Source: Hyaloscypha bicolor E (Eukaryota > Ascomycota > Leotiomycetes > Helotiales > Hyaloscyphaceae). From it: a stretch of DNA of 64,000 bases. Below the pieces are notes generated by a model, which worked only from the letters and a program-made list of their open reading frames with translations, did no database searches and was not told the DNA's origin. A program made the position numbers and the translations under genes. Position 1 is the stretch's first letter. Each line of letters starts with the position of its first letter. This document shows, in pieces, positions 48,303 through 58,766 of this stretch. The stretch covers positions 4,999,952 through 5,063,951 of the forward strand of contig NW_020194684.1 of assembly GCF_002865645.1 (NCBI RefSeq), written 5' to 3'.

Positions 48303-49216
48303 CTTGAAGTCTATTTACCCCACCACAGCGCTCAAAGGTTGATTACAGGAGCGGAGGCTCTTGCTCTGATAATGCGATCGAACGCAGACGGTATTATGAT
48401 CAGTATCATCTAGGTGGATGTCGAAATAAGGGTTATCCAAAGAACAAATGCTTGGAGAGAGCGGAAAAGGCGCAGTGCTTCTGAGCCAATGTATGGAGAT
48501 GCCTGTGAGTAGAATTGCAGGCTCGCTTCGGCAATGCGAACTTTCAACGCGGGTTGGAGAGCGATTAATTTAGTTTATATAAAGGACACATCCGAGTGAT
48601 TTTTACGTTTCAGATCTGGGATCCGGTGCTTCTGTTTTGACAAGTTCGGATCGAGTTGATCACGGACACCCTGACAGGTGGATTATTCTCAGGGCAACAG
48701 CCAGCAGAGAGGCAAGACGCATCTATTTCAAGGTGCGCCCCTGACTTGCTGACGTACATTTTCGCCTTGCAACACGAGGCTGACGCTTGCCACCAGACAG
48801 ATGATTGTTCCCGCATCAACATGTTGATTCTGCACAGTGTCGAAAGATGCTCCGTCCCGTGTCTCTATCTGTCAGTCGTATCAAGCTAGGTCTCTGTCTT
48901 CCTTTCTACAGTAAACCCACGAATTCGGAATGGTATTTGCCTTGCCCGAACTGATGGCGGAATAGGGCCTTAATCATTGGGGCATGATGGTGCAATTCAG
49001 ACTATGGCTTTGCCTTTATTCATGGAGGACAAAGATCGCCAAATCTACCCCTCTTTGTCGGTACAGAGCAGAAGGGTTCTTCAGTATAGAAGGAGCTTTG
49101 CTGCCCTCCCTTTGCTTCTAACTCATTCTCCCCCAACTGCTCATTGCAGCACAGCTACAGGAACACCTTAAAATACATCAGATTCACCCCTCAGCAGAGA
49201 TCAAGACCAAGACGCA
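48303..49216. other. Intergenic between divergent ArfGAP and carbonic anhydrase genes
   Basis: 914 bp that must hold both promoters and leaders. I see no clear TATA box, repeat or RNA gene. Confidence 0.45.
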
Positions 49217-49948
49217 ATGGTAACTCCCATCCAAGAGAATCTTGTCACCAAGAACAAAGAATACGCCTCGAGCTTCACAGATGGCCATCTTGCACTCCCG
49301 CCAGCAAAGAAATACGCCGTTGGTACTGTGCTACATCTCTTCCCGCACTCCTTAAACATAATAACAATCTCAAGTAACTTGCATGGACGCACGGATTGAC
49401 CCAGCATTAGCTTATGGAATCAACCTGTAGGTCCTATTCTCGTGTTAATTTGCTGTTTCATTCTGTGGGAGGCGGGGGCATTGGAGCTGTTGTAACCCCT
49501 TTCTTTTTGTGTCCAAGAAACTAAGGCAGCTCCAAAGATCTCAGCTCCTTCACGATTTTCTCAATTCTACGTTATTAATCTGCTGTGTAGTGGCGATGCG
49601 CATGTAATCCGCAATGCAGGAGCCTCAGCCAAAGACGCTCTTCGCTCTCTCGTCATTTCAGAACAACTTCTCGGCACCGAAGAAATCCTCCTCATAAAGC
49701 ACACCGGCTGCGGCATGCTGACCTTCAAGAACGAAGACGCTGCCGGCATCGTCAGGAAGAATCTTGGCGAGGAAGCTGCAGCAGAATTGGGAGCGTTTAA
49801 GGGGGACTTTTTACCCTTTCCCAATTTGGAAGGCGCGGTAGTAGAGGATGTGGAGTTTTTGAAGGGGAGTAAGTTGATTCCAGAAAAGATTAAGGTTAGT
49901 GGGTGGGTTTATGAAGTTGAGACGGGGAAGGTCAGGGGTGTTATTTGA
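49217..49948 (+). CDS. Beta-carbonic anhydrase, short form
   Basis: Interconverts CO2 and bicarbonate. Exons are 49217..49322, 49375..49426 and 49591..49948, encoding 171 aa. The zinc ligands and catalytic dyad are visible: CMDARID (Cys plus the Asp-Arg dyad) in exon 2, and HTGCGM (His and Cys). The first join YAV-VTCMDAR and the second INL-GDAHVIRNAGAS fall within the active-site strand region and keep the frame. At 171 residues it is shorter than the classical fungal enzymes and matches the small cab-like beta-CA class. No targeting signal is obvious, so it is probably cytosolic. The second intron (164 nt) is long for this window. Confidence 0.93.
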
Positions 49949-50138
49949 GTGATTGGTGTCTAATAAAGGTGTCGAAGGAGGTGAAGTGTGGGTTTTCTGG
50001 AGTTGAGTCAGGGCGTCTACCCCGCAAGTTTCTCCATCTTTTTACTTCTATCCCGAAGTTGACTTTCTCAACTAAAGAAGCATGCAATGTCGTCAATTTA
50101 TCCTCTTGCCCTAGCCGTTGCTCAAGTCCCCTCAATAT

Positions 50139-53100
50139 CTACAATTGCAATCTGAAGGTAGCAACCTCGAACGGTTTGAGCGTGATATCCGCCTTGCCCT
50201 TCTCGAACTTAACCAGCTCTCCATCATCCTCCAAAATATTTGTCTTCCAGACCTTCTTGATATCCAAGGTCGTCTCAATTGTCCCCTTACTCATTCCTCC
50301 CAAGCTCTCGTAAATGCGCAGGATGACACTCTTGCCCTTCCGCTTCATCAGCTCCCCACGGCTGACATCCTCGTCATCTTCTCCTCTCTTCACGGTGTCG
50401 AGGACCAATGACTTATTACCAGTAAGCTTAATCGGACTGCTAAATGCCGATGCATCAAGAGTCTCTGGTGCTTGAACAAGCTTGAGTGGATTGTTGAAAT
50501 TGAACGCAGTGCGAACAGTGGTAGATCCCAAGTCGCCTTGGTGAGGAAGGATTGCCCAGCGGATGTCGTGGCGACCCATATCAGCGTGTGCATCTGGTGC
50601 CTTGGGAGCGCGAAGAAGTGATAGACGCATGAGATTTCCGCATGTTGCAAAGCCGTACTTGCTGTCGTTCAGAATGGACACACCATAACCATGCTCCGAC
50701 AGATCGGCAAATTTGTGGCAGCAAACCTCAAATTTGGCCATGTCCCATCTGTTTACAAGGTCAGTGAACGCAATACGAGTAGTAAGATGAAGACTTACGT
50801 GGTGTTGTAATGAGTTGGCCTTCGAACAATACCGAATTGTGTCTCATACGAAGCTTCGGTATTTCTGACATCGACAGGGAATTCAACCTTCAAGAATTTC
50901 TTATCCTCTCTCCATTCAACTTCGCTGTGCATCTCAACATATGACTGTTGGCCCTTGAACGCTGCCGAGAGACTAATATATGTCTTGACCCAGCTCCTCT
51001 CACTGATCTTGGTCTCAGTCATGACGCTCACTTGATGGGCATCACTCTGAACGACCTTCGTAGCCCCTGAAGACAAGACCTTGCGAGAGTCCAGGTGGAA
51101 GACTTCGACATCCCAGGCTTGCCAGTAAAGTGGCTTATCATCAAATATGACGAATTGATTTGCCTTGCCTCCCTCTGGAATCACTTCTCGTTCGGCTAAG
51201 CGGTCGTAGAGCGAGGTGATGCATCCACGGTCAACTTGCACCCGCAATTGATCGTTCTGTAGGACAAACACGCCGTCCTTAATATCTTTGACAGTAACCT
51301 CTGGAGTTTCCGCAATCTTGAACGTTTTGATATTGAGCAGATTGCCATCACCACAGGCAACCCCGGCTTGGCCATTTCCAAGTGAGATGATCTCTCGGCG
51401 GTGCCAGGGCATTGTGTTCAACGCAGCAAGTCTTTCCTTGGATTTTGGGTTCTCAACGGCTTGAACGCCAAAAAATTCTTGAAGCTCTTTCAAAATCTTC
51501 TCGCCAGTTTCAAAGACTTTGGCGTATAGCTGAATGCCATTAGTCATGCTGCAATGCTCCACATTGTGCGACTCACCTCATCGCTATCATCGTAACACAT
51601 TTCTATAGAACTACCAGGCAAGCAGTCATGGAATTGGCAGAGCAAAACTGCTTCCCACATATCATCGATATCTTTCTTCGGGTACTTGTAGCTTCCTTTG
51701 ATGCTCGCCAGTGATGCAAGTAATTCGATGTCACGAAGCATCATCTCAGACTTTCTATTGTTTCTCTTGTTGTTTGCCTGGGTGGTATATGTTCCTCGGT
51801 GAAGTTCAAAATAGAGCTCGCCGTACCAAGTAACAAGGTTGAGACCTTCCGAGATCCTCTTCTCGATGTTGTTGAAGAAATCTTCAACGGAGTTACCCAT
51901 ATGAACTCTCGGCAATAATCCGACGGTATCACTCATCCCACGGCACCGTCGAAGCTTTTCCAAGTGCTCCCAGGTAGGACCTCCGCCTCCATCGCCCTTT
52001 CCAAAGACAAGAAGTGAGGTTTCGTCTTGATCCATTGACTTGTGTTGAGTAACAGACCTCCTAACGTCCCCAAAATTTGCCTCTGCTGTATAAGTTTCGG
52101 CAGGAGCCATGTGGCAGATGACCTGGCTCCCGTCAAGAGAAACCCAGTTGAAGGTTGTGTGGGGGAACTTGTTGATGTTATTCCAGCTCAATTTCTGAGT
52201 GAAGAATCGAGTCATGCCAGCCAACCGGCACAACTGAGGGAGTTGACTGGAGTACCCAAAGGTGTCAGGCAACCAAAACGTCTGACATCTGTCACCGAAA
52301 TTGCTCTCAAAAAACCGCTGTCCATACACGAACTGCCTGACAAGGGACTCGCCACTGGGCAAATTGGTATCGTGCTCAACCCAACTGCCTCCGACGGGCT
52401 GGAATGTACCCTTCTTGACTTTGTCCTTGACCCGGTCAAAGACATATGGGTAATATTGTTTGAGCCATTTGTATTGCTGCGCTTGTGAGACGGCAAATCG
52501 ATGTTCTGGGTAGCGATCCATCAAATCACACTGGTTTGACCATGATCTGGCAACCTTCCTCTTGGTCTCAGCCCAAGGCCAGAGCCAGCAGGTATCAATG
52601 TGGCATTGACCAATACCATAAACAAGAGGCTTAGTCCCAGTCTCATAGACTTTCGATGAACTGACATTCTTGCCAAGATATTCTTGGGCAATCCTTCGAC
52701 CCTTGATAATCGAGTCTTGATTGCCCAGTTCAAAAGCGTCAATGATCTCATTGGCAACCTTCAGGGCTTTATGCTGCTCCCATGAATCTGCAGGGAATTC
52801 TCTGGCAGCATCTCCAATCACCCATATATCAATGTATAATTGGCGAGTTTCCGAATTGACGGCCACAATATCTGCCTTACTCAGTTGGTAATAGTTGTCC
52901 GGGTTTGGTGGTTGAATGGAGTCTCCGCCGGCCGCGTTTCCAAACATGCGGTTGCAAGCCATCTCGATATAAAATGTATGCTCTTTTCCATCTCTGAAGC
53001 TCTCTGGAAGGACCCATTCTGTTCGTTCACCACCACCGGTCAATCCCTGAAGTGGGTTGCCATCCTCTGTCCACACCATGCCCTCATTGTTCGCATCCCA

Positions 53101-53529
53101 GTGGAACTCCAGAAGCTCTTTCTTTCGAAGCTCAGAAGGAACCGTGAGTTGGATCTTGAACCAATGTGTCGACCATGAGGGGCCAAATGATTGACCAACG
53201 CTGGTCTTCTCGAATTTATGTTTCGTGGCCTCCTTAAAGGTTGGTCGACTAAGATTGGGAGCATGCCAGACGGAGAGCTTGACGTGAGGGGATCCAGAAA
53301 CTACTGCTTCGTTCATCATCCTGTGTACCAAACCTTTAGCTTGCAGATACACTGCAGAGTTTTGTGGTACAGCTTACGCCCGTAGGTTATTTTCTTCATA
53401 TTGTCCACCTGCATAGAACTGGCCAATTCGACTCTTGTAGATGTCTGGGATCCATTGCCCCACAGGATGCGCCGATCGTACTGGGTACGAGCTCTTTGGC
53501 TTCGCTGTTTCGTATGTTTCTCCTCCCAT
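50139..53529 (-). CDS. AMS1: Vacuolar class II alpha-mannosidase (GH38), Ams1
   Basis: Hydrolyses alpha-mannosides from free oligosaccharides. In yeast it reaches the vacuole by the Cvt/autophagy route and has no signal peptide; none is seen here. Exons are 53529..53378, 53320..51577, 51529..50799 and 50748..50139, encoding 1078 aa, near the yeast length of about 1083. The catalytic region contains GIGQCHIDTCWLWPWAE (metal-binding His and Asp, about 284), the nucleophile Asp in FWLPDTFGYSSQLPQL (about 406), and FTQKLSWNN. The C-terminal half has the mannosidase beta domains (LYWQAWDVEVF, GIVRRPTHYNTTWD). The start MGGETYETA is the first ATG in frame, with A at -3 and G at +4; intron 1 ends in ACAG. 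Confidence 0.95.
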
Positions 53530-54227
53530 AATTGTGTTTGTGATAATCGACTGTGCAAGCTTCAAAGGATGTTGGTTTGAAAGAGGGCTGCTGTTGATGT
53601 CAGTGAGTGTTCCCCAGCTGGTGCTCCGCCGTCGCTATGACAGGGGGGGCGATGCTCCACCACAGCAGGGAACTCGCTGGGGTCCCAGATCCACCATAGC
53701 TACCACGTTTCATCGGGGGACAGCTTACGGCATTCTTGATTCAACATGAGTGGGTCATTTTGAATCGTGCGAGTGTGGAAATTGTATCTTGGAGCTTCGT
53801 ATTGGAAGAGTTTTGAACGTGGTGAGCGGCCACAAAACACTGAGGGTCAGCTGTTCCCTGCGGGGTCACGATCTACAGGAACGAACGCCAAGACGAGCAT
53901 CTCCGAGTGGTGGTGAGAGCTGGACTGGAGGAAGGATTTCTCCCATCTCGCCATCGAGGACAAGTTTCATTCTAGAATATAGAATCAACCAGTTGGGACG
54001 AGTGTTAGACTTCTCAATTTTTCGATTACACCTTTCTTTGGTTTCATCCAATATTTAGAACGAAAGCGCCACACCAATCTTCTTAAAATTCATACATCTT
54101 GGGGCCACTCGGCTTATGACACAGGAAGTTTCTACACGATCGTCAAGTTTATTTCTATTGTACATTCCATCCACCAGTGCTTCAAAACCACTCAGCAATA
54201 CGTCCATCTGCCAGCAATCAGTTCCTT
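53530..54227. other. Intergenic between AMS1 and an unknown gene
   Basis: AMS1 upstream region and the 3' flank of the next gene, both minus. It contains a G-run (53643-53649) and a locally GC-rich block at 53630-53740. No gene is supported; a 102-codon open frame on the plus strand lacks any domain. Confidence 0.45.
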
Positions 54228-55823
54228 TCAACACTCGTACATTGAAGCCATACCTGGGCCCTGATCAGAGATCCCAACATACACTATGCTCTTCTTCAAG
54301 CTTGCCCTCTTTCTCTCCTCGGGGGTCTTAAAATGGACAGTCTTGGCCTTCGAAACCGCTTCCTGAATATTCACACCTCCCTTCTGCATCGTGCTTTCAA
54401 CCGAAGGAAAGAACCCCTTGAAAGGTGATTTATTTGGCATGGGTGTGTCGGGTCCACTTGGTCTCCTGGCACTATTCGAAATTACACTTCTCTTGGGTGA
54501 GATGGGGCTGAGAGATAAATGCTTCATTGCTCCCGAAAGTTTTCTGCCAAACGTCCTTTCTGATGGTCCAGTTTCTGGGACAATATCCGGGACATCTGGC
54601 GCTTGACGGAATGGGAATGGACTTTTCAACGGGTGATTCCCCGTACCAAACAGCTTTTTTCGGGGCTTTAGTGGTGGAGGAGCCTTCTTTTGGAAATGGT
54701 TGCCTTCGTCAAATAGAAGCGTTGTCGATGTGTTGTACAGCTTCGTCTGATTCAACGAGGAGATCATGTCGTCGATATCCCGCTCCAGAGGGTCGTGAGC
54801 ATTTCGAAGTGGGTCAGAATTTGTATCCAACGCAAGCCTTTGCGTTTTTCTCTTCGGACGAAGGACCAACGGTCTTGGGGTGGGACCCAAGATATCTGCA
54901 TCTGTCTGTTCGTGTGGGTAGTGATTTTCCAAATTGCTTTCATAATTGGTGATTCGCTTATTGTGACGGGTTCGTTCTTCAGCAAGGAGACCTCGAAGGG
55001 TAATTATTTCATGTTGACTGATCTGTTTAGATTGTGCCTTTGTTGGATAATCTCTATGCCTTAGCGAGGTCACCGATGATATCGCATCAGCCATGTGCTC
55101 AGAGAGCTTGTAAAAAGGCTTCAAACCCCCTTTGTCTGCGTGATCCGGAATGAGCGACGAGTCACCTGAACTCCATCGACTCTCCTCTTCTTCCACCACA
55201 GCAGTATAACTCTCTTGTGGGTTGTATATTCTCCCCGAATAATCAGAATGATCTCCTTTATCTACACCCAGAGAAGTCTCTGAGGGATTGTAAAGATCGT
55301 AAATACTTTCCGAGTAGCTCGAAGGCGCAGGCGAGTCAACTCTTGGCTGATTAATTTGTTGATACTCTTCCGGACATACCATCTCAAATCTCGGATCAAA
55401 ACCAGTCGACTGCAAAATCTTATGAGACAATGGAGTCAATAGAGGGACTGAAATTCTTACGCCTTCTCTCGAGTATCTCCGTGAAGTACGCGGTGTTCGG
55501 GTGATTCTTGTTTGCAGCTTTGTGTCTATACTCGTAAGGCGTCTCGAAGAAGTCATCTCGCTGTGAATTGGAGTTTCCCATGACATGGTTATTTGGTTCC
55601 AATATTGATTGAGTGGAATGTTGAGAGGGATCGAGGGCAGCGGTTTCGTATATTGATGAGAAGAGGGGCGAGGAGGTGCTTCGTTTGCGTAATGATGCGA
55701 GGGACGGGGAGAAACTCGTGCTGGGGGAACTGCCACCTCCATCCCTCGTTCTATAAGGGAGAATGAAGAGTGGTTTTGTTGATGCAACCATGGCTTATAA
55801 TGAGATGAAGAATTGGCTTCCAT
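54228..55823 (-). CDS. Uncharacterised disordered fungal protein
   Basis: A single open frame of 531 codons from the ATG of MEANSSSHYKP; the frame extends six bases further to a GTG. I do not recognise it. The protein is Ser/Pro/Arg-rich with little hydrophobic content. It has poly-Pro stretches (KKAPPPLKPRKK) and repeated basic-Ser motifs such as SLSPISPKRS that could be kinase targets. A short predicted helix with charged residues lies near EIITLRGLLAEERTRHNKRI. The last part, KTPEERKRASLKKSIVYVG, looks conserved and may be a short linear motif. No signal peptide or membrane span is present. It may be a cytoskeletal or polarity-related scaffold, but that is a guess. Confidence 0.75.
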   Translation of the reverse strand: MEANSSSHYKPWLHQQNHSSFSLIERGMEVAVPPARVSPRPSHHYANEAPPRPSSHQYTKPLPSIPLNIPLNQYWNQITMSWETPIHSEMTSSRRLTSIDTKLQTRITRTPRTSRRYSREGVRISVPLLTPLSHKILQSTGFDPRFEMVCPEEYQQINQPRVDSPAPSSYSESIYDLYNPSETSLGVDKGDHSDYSGRIYNPQESYTAVVEEEESRWSSGDSSLIPDHADKGGLKPFYKLSEHMADAISSVTSLRHRDYPTKAQSKQISQHEIITLRGLLAEERTRHNKRITNYESNLENHYPHEQTDADILGPTPRPLVLRPKRKTQRLALDTNSDPLRNAHDPLERDIDDMISSLNQTKLYNTSTTLLFDEGNHFQKKAPPPLKPRKKLFGTGNHPLKSPFPFRQAPDVPDIVPETGPSERTFGRKLSGAMKHLSLSPISPKRSVISNSARRPSGPDTPMPNKSPFKGFFPSVESTMQKGGVNIQEAVSKAKTVHFKTPEERKRASLKKSIVYVGISDQGPGMASMYEC

Positions 55824-56617
55824 AATCACTACTCACCACGCTCGCAAGTGATTTTGTAAATTTCAAAACATGGTCCGAGAAAGACAGTAACACGACTCTC
55901 CTGAGCTATAGCTAAATGGAAGAATAAAGAAAACACTATTCCTTTGCAAACGGATGCGGTCACTGATACCTCCTGTCTTTGTTCCTTGTGTACTAACTAG
56001 CACAGACTGCTCAATCAATACAAAGGAGTATCACGTGACATGTACTCGCCTCATATTGACTGTCCATCTTGAAGGGACCCAGGAATGGAGTTTAAACAGC
56101 AGTGTAGAAACGAGAAAACTTGAAGAAAGTTGGGAGGAAACGGCTCTTTATGACAGAGTGGTACTATCGGCATGATGAAATTATTTTGGTCGAAAGGTAC
56201 ATCACCTCAGAAATTGTGGCCAAAGTGGGTGATCGACGTACTCTTGGTCATCCGTTTGGAAGGCCTTGTGACCTGTCAGACTGTGGGGGTTTGATGCTTT
56301 TTACAGAAAGAGAGTTGATTCAGAGAACCTCCCTAGACAACAGATCGCACCAGACAGAGAAGGTGCATATCAAGCTTTAGGGCTGTCCTGATGTGTTCAT
56401 TCCCACACAGCCCGGTTCTATGCGCAGTCTGCTTACCAACGCCGACCGCGAAATCCCACCCCCTCCTGTGCGGCCCTAAAAGAATTGAATAAATAAATAA
56501 ATACTGTACTGTGCGGTGGAGCACAGACGGGGTTCCCAATTATGGAACCAAAAATTCATGAGAAAGGTGCATTTTGGCGGACCCAGGCTCGGAGAGTGGT
56601 TTGTTGAGTTCCAGGCA
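55824..56617. other. Intergenic, upstream of the disordered-protein gene
   Basis: Contains that gene's promoter. An AAATAAATAAATA run lies near 56489-56502. No coding region is supported. Confidence 0.45.
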
Positions 56618-56898
56618 TACGAAGGCAGACGGCATTAAAATTCGTCCAATTCGCTAAGCGAGCGCGGGCACAATCCTGACCTTCGCAATAAGAATTTCTT
56701 GTAATTCTGTATCACATTTAATTATCGCAAAAATTCCATAAAAGTTAGATCTGCTTCCTTTCTATCTCGCAAAACTATTTTGAAGACTTTTAGATGTTAC
56801 GTTGAGATTTGGTGTAATTTTCTAAACGTAGCGATTTTGGTGTTCCTCGCTTTTTTGCGGATGGACGGTTTTTAGAACTAATGCCGCCCGCCTTCGTA
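56618..56898. mobile_element. MITE-like non-autonomous DNA element with terminal inverted repeats and TA duplications
   Basis: The left end reads TA then CGAAGGCAGACGGCATTA (56620-56637). The right end reads TAATGCCGCCCGCCTTCG (56879-56896) then TA. The two 18-base ends are inverted copies with two mismatches. The inverted similarity extends inward, with gaps, to about 40 bp: TCGTCCAATTCGCTAAGCGAG on the left, against CTCGCTT, GCGGAT and GGACGG words on the right. The interior is AT-rich and has no open frame. TA target duplication points to the Tc1/mariner/pogo superfamily. No transposase is present in the window. Confidence 0.75.
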
Positions 56899-57198
56899 CT
56901 GTAGGCCGAAAGAGTGCTAACCGAAAACAGCCGAAAATCTTAAAGGGAAGGAATCCTCCACCCCCGACCTCACAAAAAGACCTATCTCGTAATTAATTGT
57001 TCTCTGCGGTTCGGGTTTCAAAGGCAACATTGCTGAGTTCGAAATTCAGCTTAAAGTGTCTTCACAAGCCGAATTTTCTCGAACCCCAAGAATCAATTAT
57101 TTTGGTACCCAAATCGTTTGTGTTACTACATCAATGGAAAGAGGAGAATAAAATGCCTAAGAGGATCTTTTGCCCCTACGGCCGCCAGCCAGTTAACC
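56899..57198. other. Intergenic 3' of the NmrA-like gene
   Basis: 300 bp between the MITE-like element and the NmrA stop codon. Nothing further is supported. Confidence 0.45.
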
Positions 57199-58301
57199 TT
57201 ATTCCAAGTGTTTCGTACCAAATATCGAGGCAATCAGCTCCTCAAGATCAGGTTCAGTGATACCCCTGACGCCCAAGATGGAGTTGTGCACATGTTCAAA
57301 ATGGTTTCCGAACTCGGGAGAGAATATAGCCCGCTTGATGAGCCCCAGCATGGTCGTTGGTGTGATTTCCTTCTTCTCGATCTGCTCGAGGGACTGTTTT
57401 TCTAAATCAGCAGTGCTGATGTGCTTGACATCCCATTCTTCCCCGGGAGTCAATTGCATGGCAAGCCCCAAAAGTTGATTCTGAGAAACGTCGATATCCT
57501 TGACGAAGATAGCACGATCTGCAGTCTCGCGAGGGTGGGTCAGAACCCTCCTCACAGCCTTCCCTGCTGTCGACAAGCGGCTTGCGCTGATCAGTTGGTC
57601 ACCTCCGTCGTATACCTCTGCCTTTCTCTCCTTGAAGTTGATGAACAGTCCGCTTCTCAGACCCCAGTCGAGGAATGGCCCATTGAATATCAACGTGTAG
57701 CTTGTTAGACCTTTGACGGCGAGCTGGTGCAGGTGGTCTTCGATTTGGACCTTGTTGGAGTAGACTGGTAAGGCTCGCACACGTGGGTTATGAAGGCTGC
57801 AGCCAAACCTTGGGGAAGGTTAGCATATGCTTTAAAGCGCTTTTGGGGAAATTGGGCCTCGGGGTTTTGGATATTCCAAGAGCACCCGGCACACTTGACA
57901 AACACAGGACTGAATGTTTCAAGTATTTTCGGGACACTTACTCAGAGGGAATGATTCTCTTGACGCCAGCTTCCACCGCTGCATCTATCAGCATCCTCTG
58001 GCTTGGCACTGCAAGTGTGGCTACCGCTGAGACCAAAGCATCCTGTCCTTCGAGCGCCTTTGTAAGTGATTCGAGATTTGTGTAATCGACCTTCACGACT
58101 TTAACTTCTTCGGGGAACTTGTGGGTGCTTGCTTCGCGAGTCAAGACCGTGATATCGAAGAGGCCCGACTTGAGGAGTTCTTTCAGGATGGCAGGACCCA
58201 GATTTCCGGATGCCTATTGTACTCAGTATCAACATTAAATGAATGGGAAAAGCACTTACGCCCGCCAAAGAAACCTTTTTGATGCTGATATCGTATGGCA
58301 T
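57199..58301 (-). CDS. NmrA-like NAD(P)-binding protein (isoflavone-reductase-like)
   Basis: A Rossmann-fold protein of the atypical short-chain dehydrogenase group. Members act either as redox sensors controlling transcription factors, or as reductases. Exons are 58301..58260, 58213..57942 and 57808..57199, encoding 307 aa. The nucleotide-binding motif is GASGNLGPAIL (split by intron 1), followed by VLTREAS, where Thr-Arg favours NADP(H). The central motif is KRIIPSEFGCSLHN (joined across intron 2), then ALPVYSNKVQIEDHL, in the position where reductases have the catalytic Lys. Intron 2 is long (133 nt) with a GCTAACC branch site near the acceptor. It is co-oriented with the Zn2Cys6 factor gene upstream, a pairing common in fungal metabolic clusters. 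Confidence 0.92.
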
Positions 58302-58766
58302 GGTTGGGCTGGGGAATTTTTCGTGGATTGGGTGGTGAAAACTGTTTCACTGAAGAATGAACGGCTTTTGAAGAACAATGAACTCTCCTTGGGGCATACC
58401 ATGGAATTATACACCGCTGAAATGCCATGGCGGGGTAACTTTGTTCCCCTCATCCGCAGAATGAGGTGACAACAACATACGAGGGAGACTCGCCCTGGTG
58501 CTGCAAGCCAATGGCAAAGAACAATAGGCGACTGCATTTCGATCCAATGCTGTCCAAATTTCCCAATCCTGTCAATTCTCAATTTATCTCTTGAACATCG
58601 CATTTACTTGAGAAATCTTACTTCTACCTAGAGTCAAACTTTATCAGAACCCCAATCTAGTATGAACAGAAGAACAAAGAAAAGTCAAAACGGTAACTTC
58701 TCTCACTGTTACATTTACAATTTTAGAATTGGACATATGACATGAATTTTAAGCGATCCAATCCTA
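58302..58766. other. Intergenic upstream of the NmrA-like gene
   Basis: 465 bp, NmrA promoter and 3' flank of the transcription factor gene. No recognisable motif or gene. Confidence 0.45.

Noticed and set aside
53374..53565. AMS1 start at 53565
   Set aside because: The codon there is TTG; the first in-frame ATG is at 53529 with a good context.
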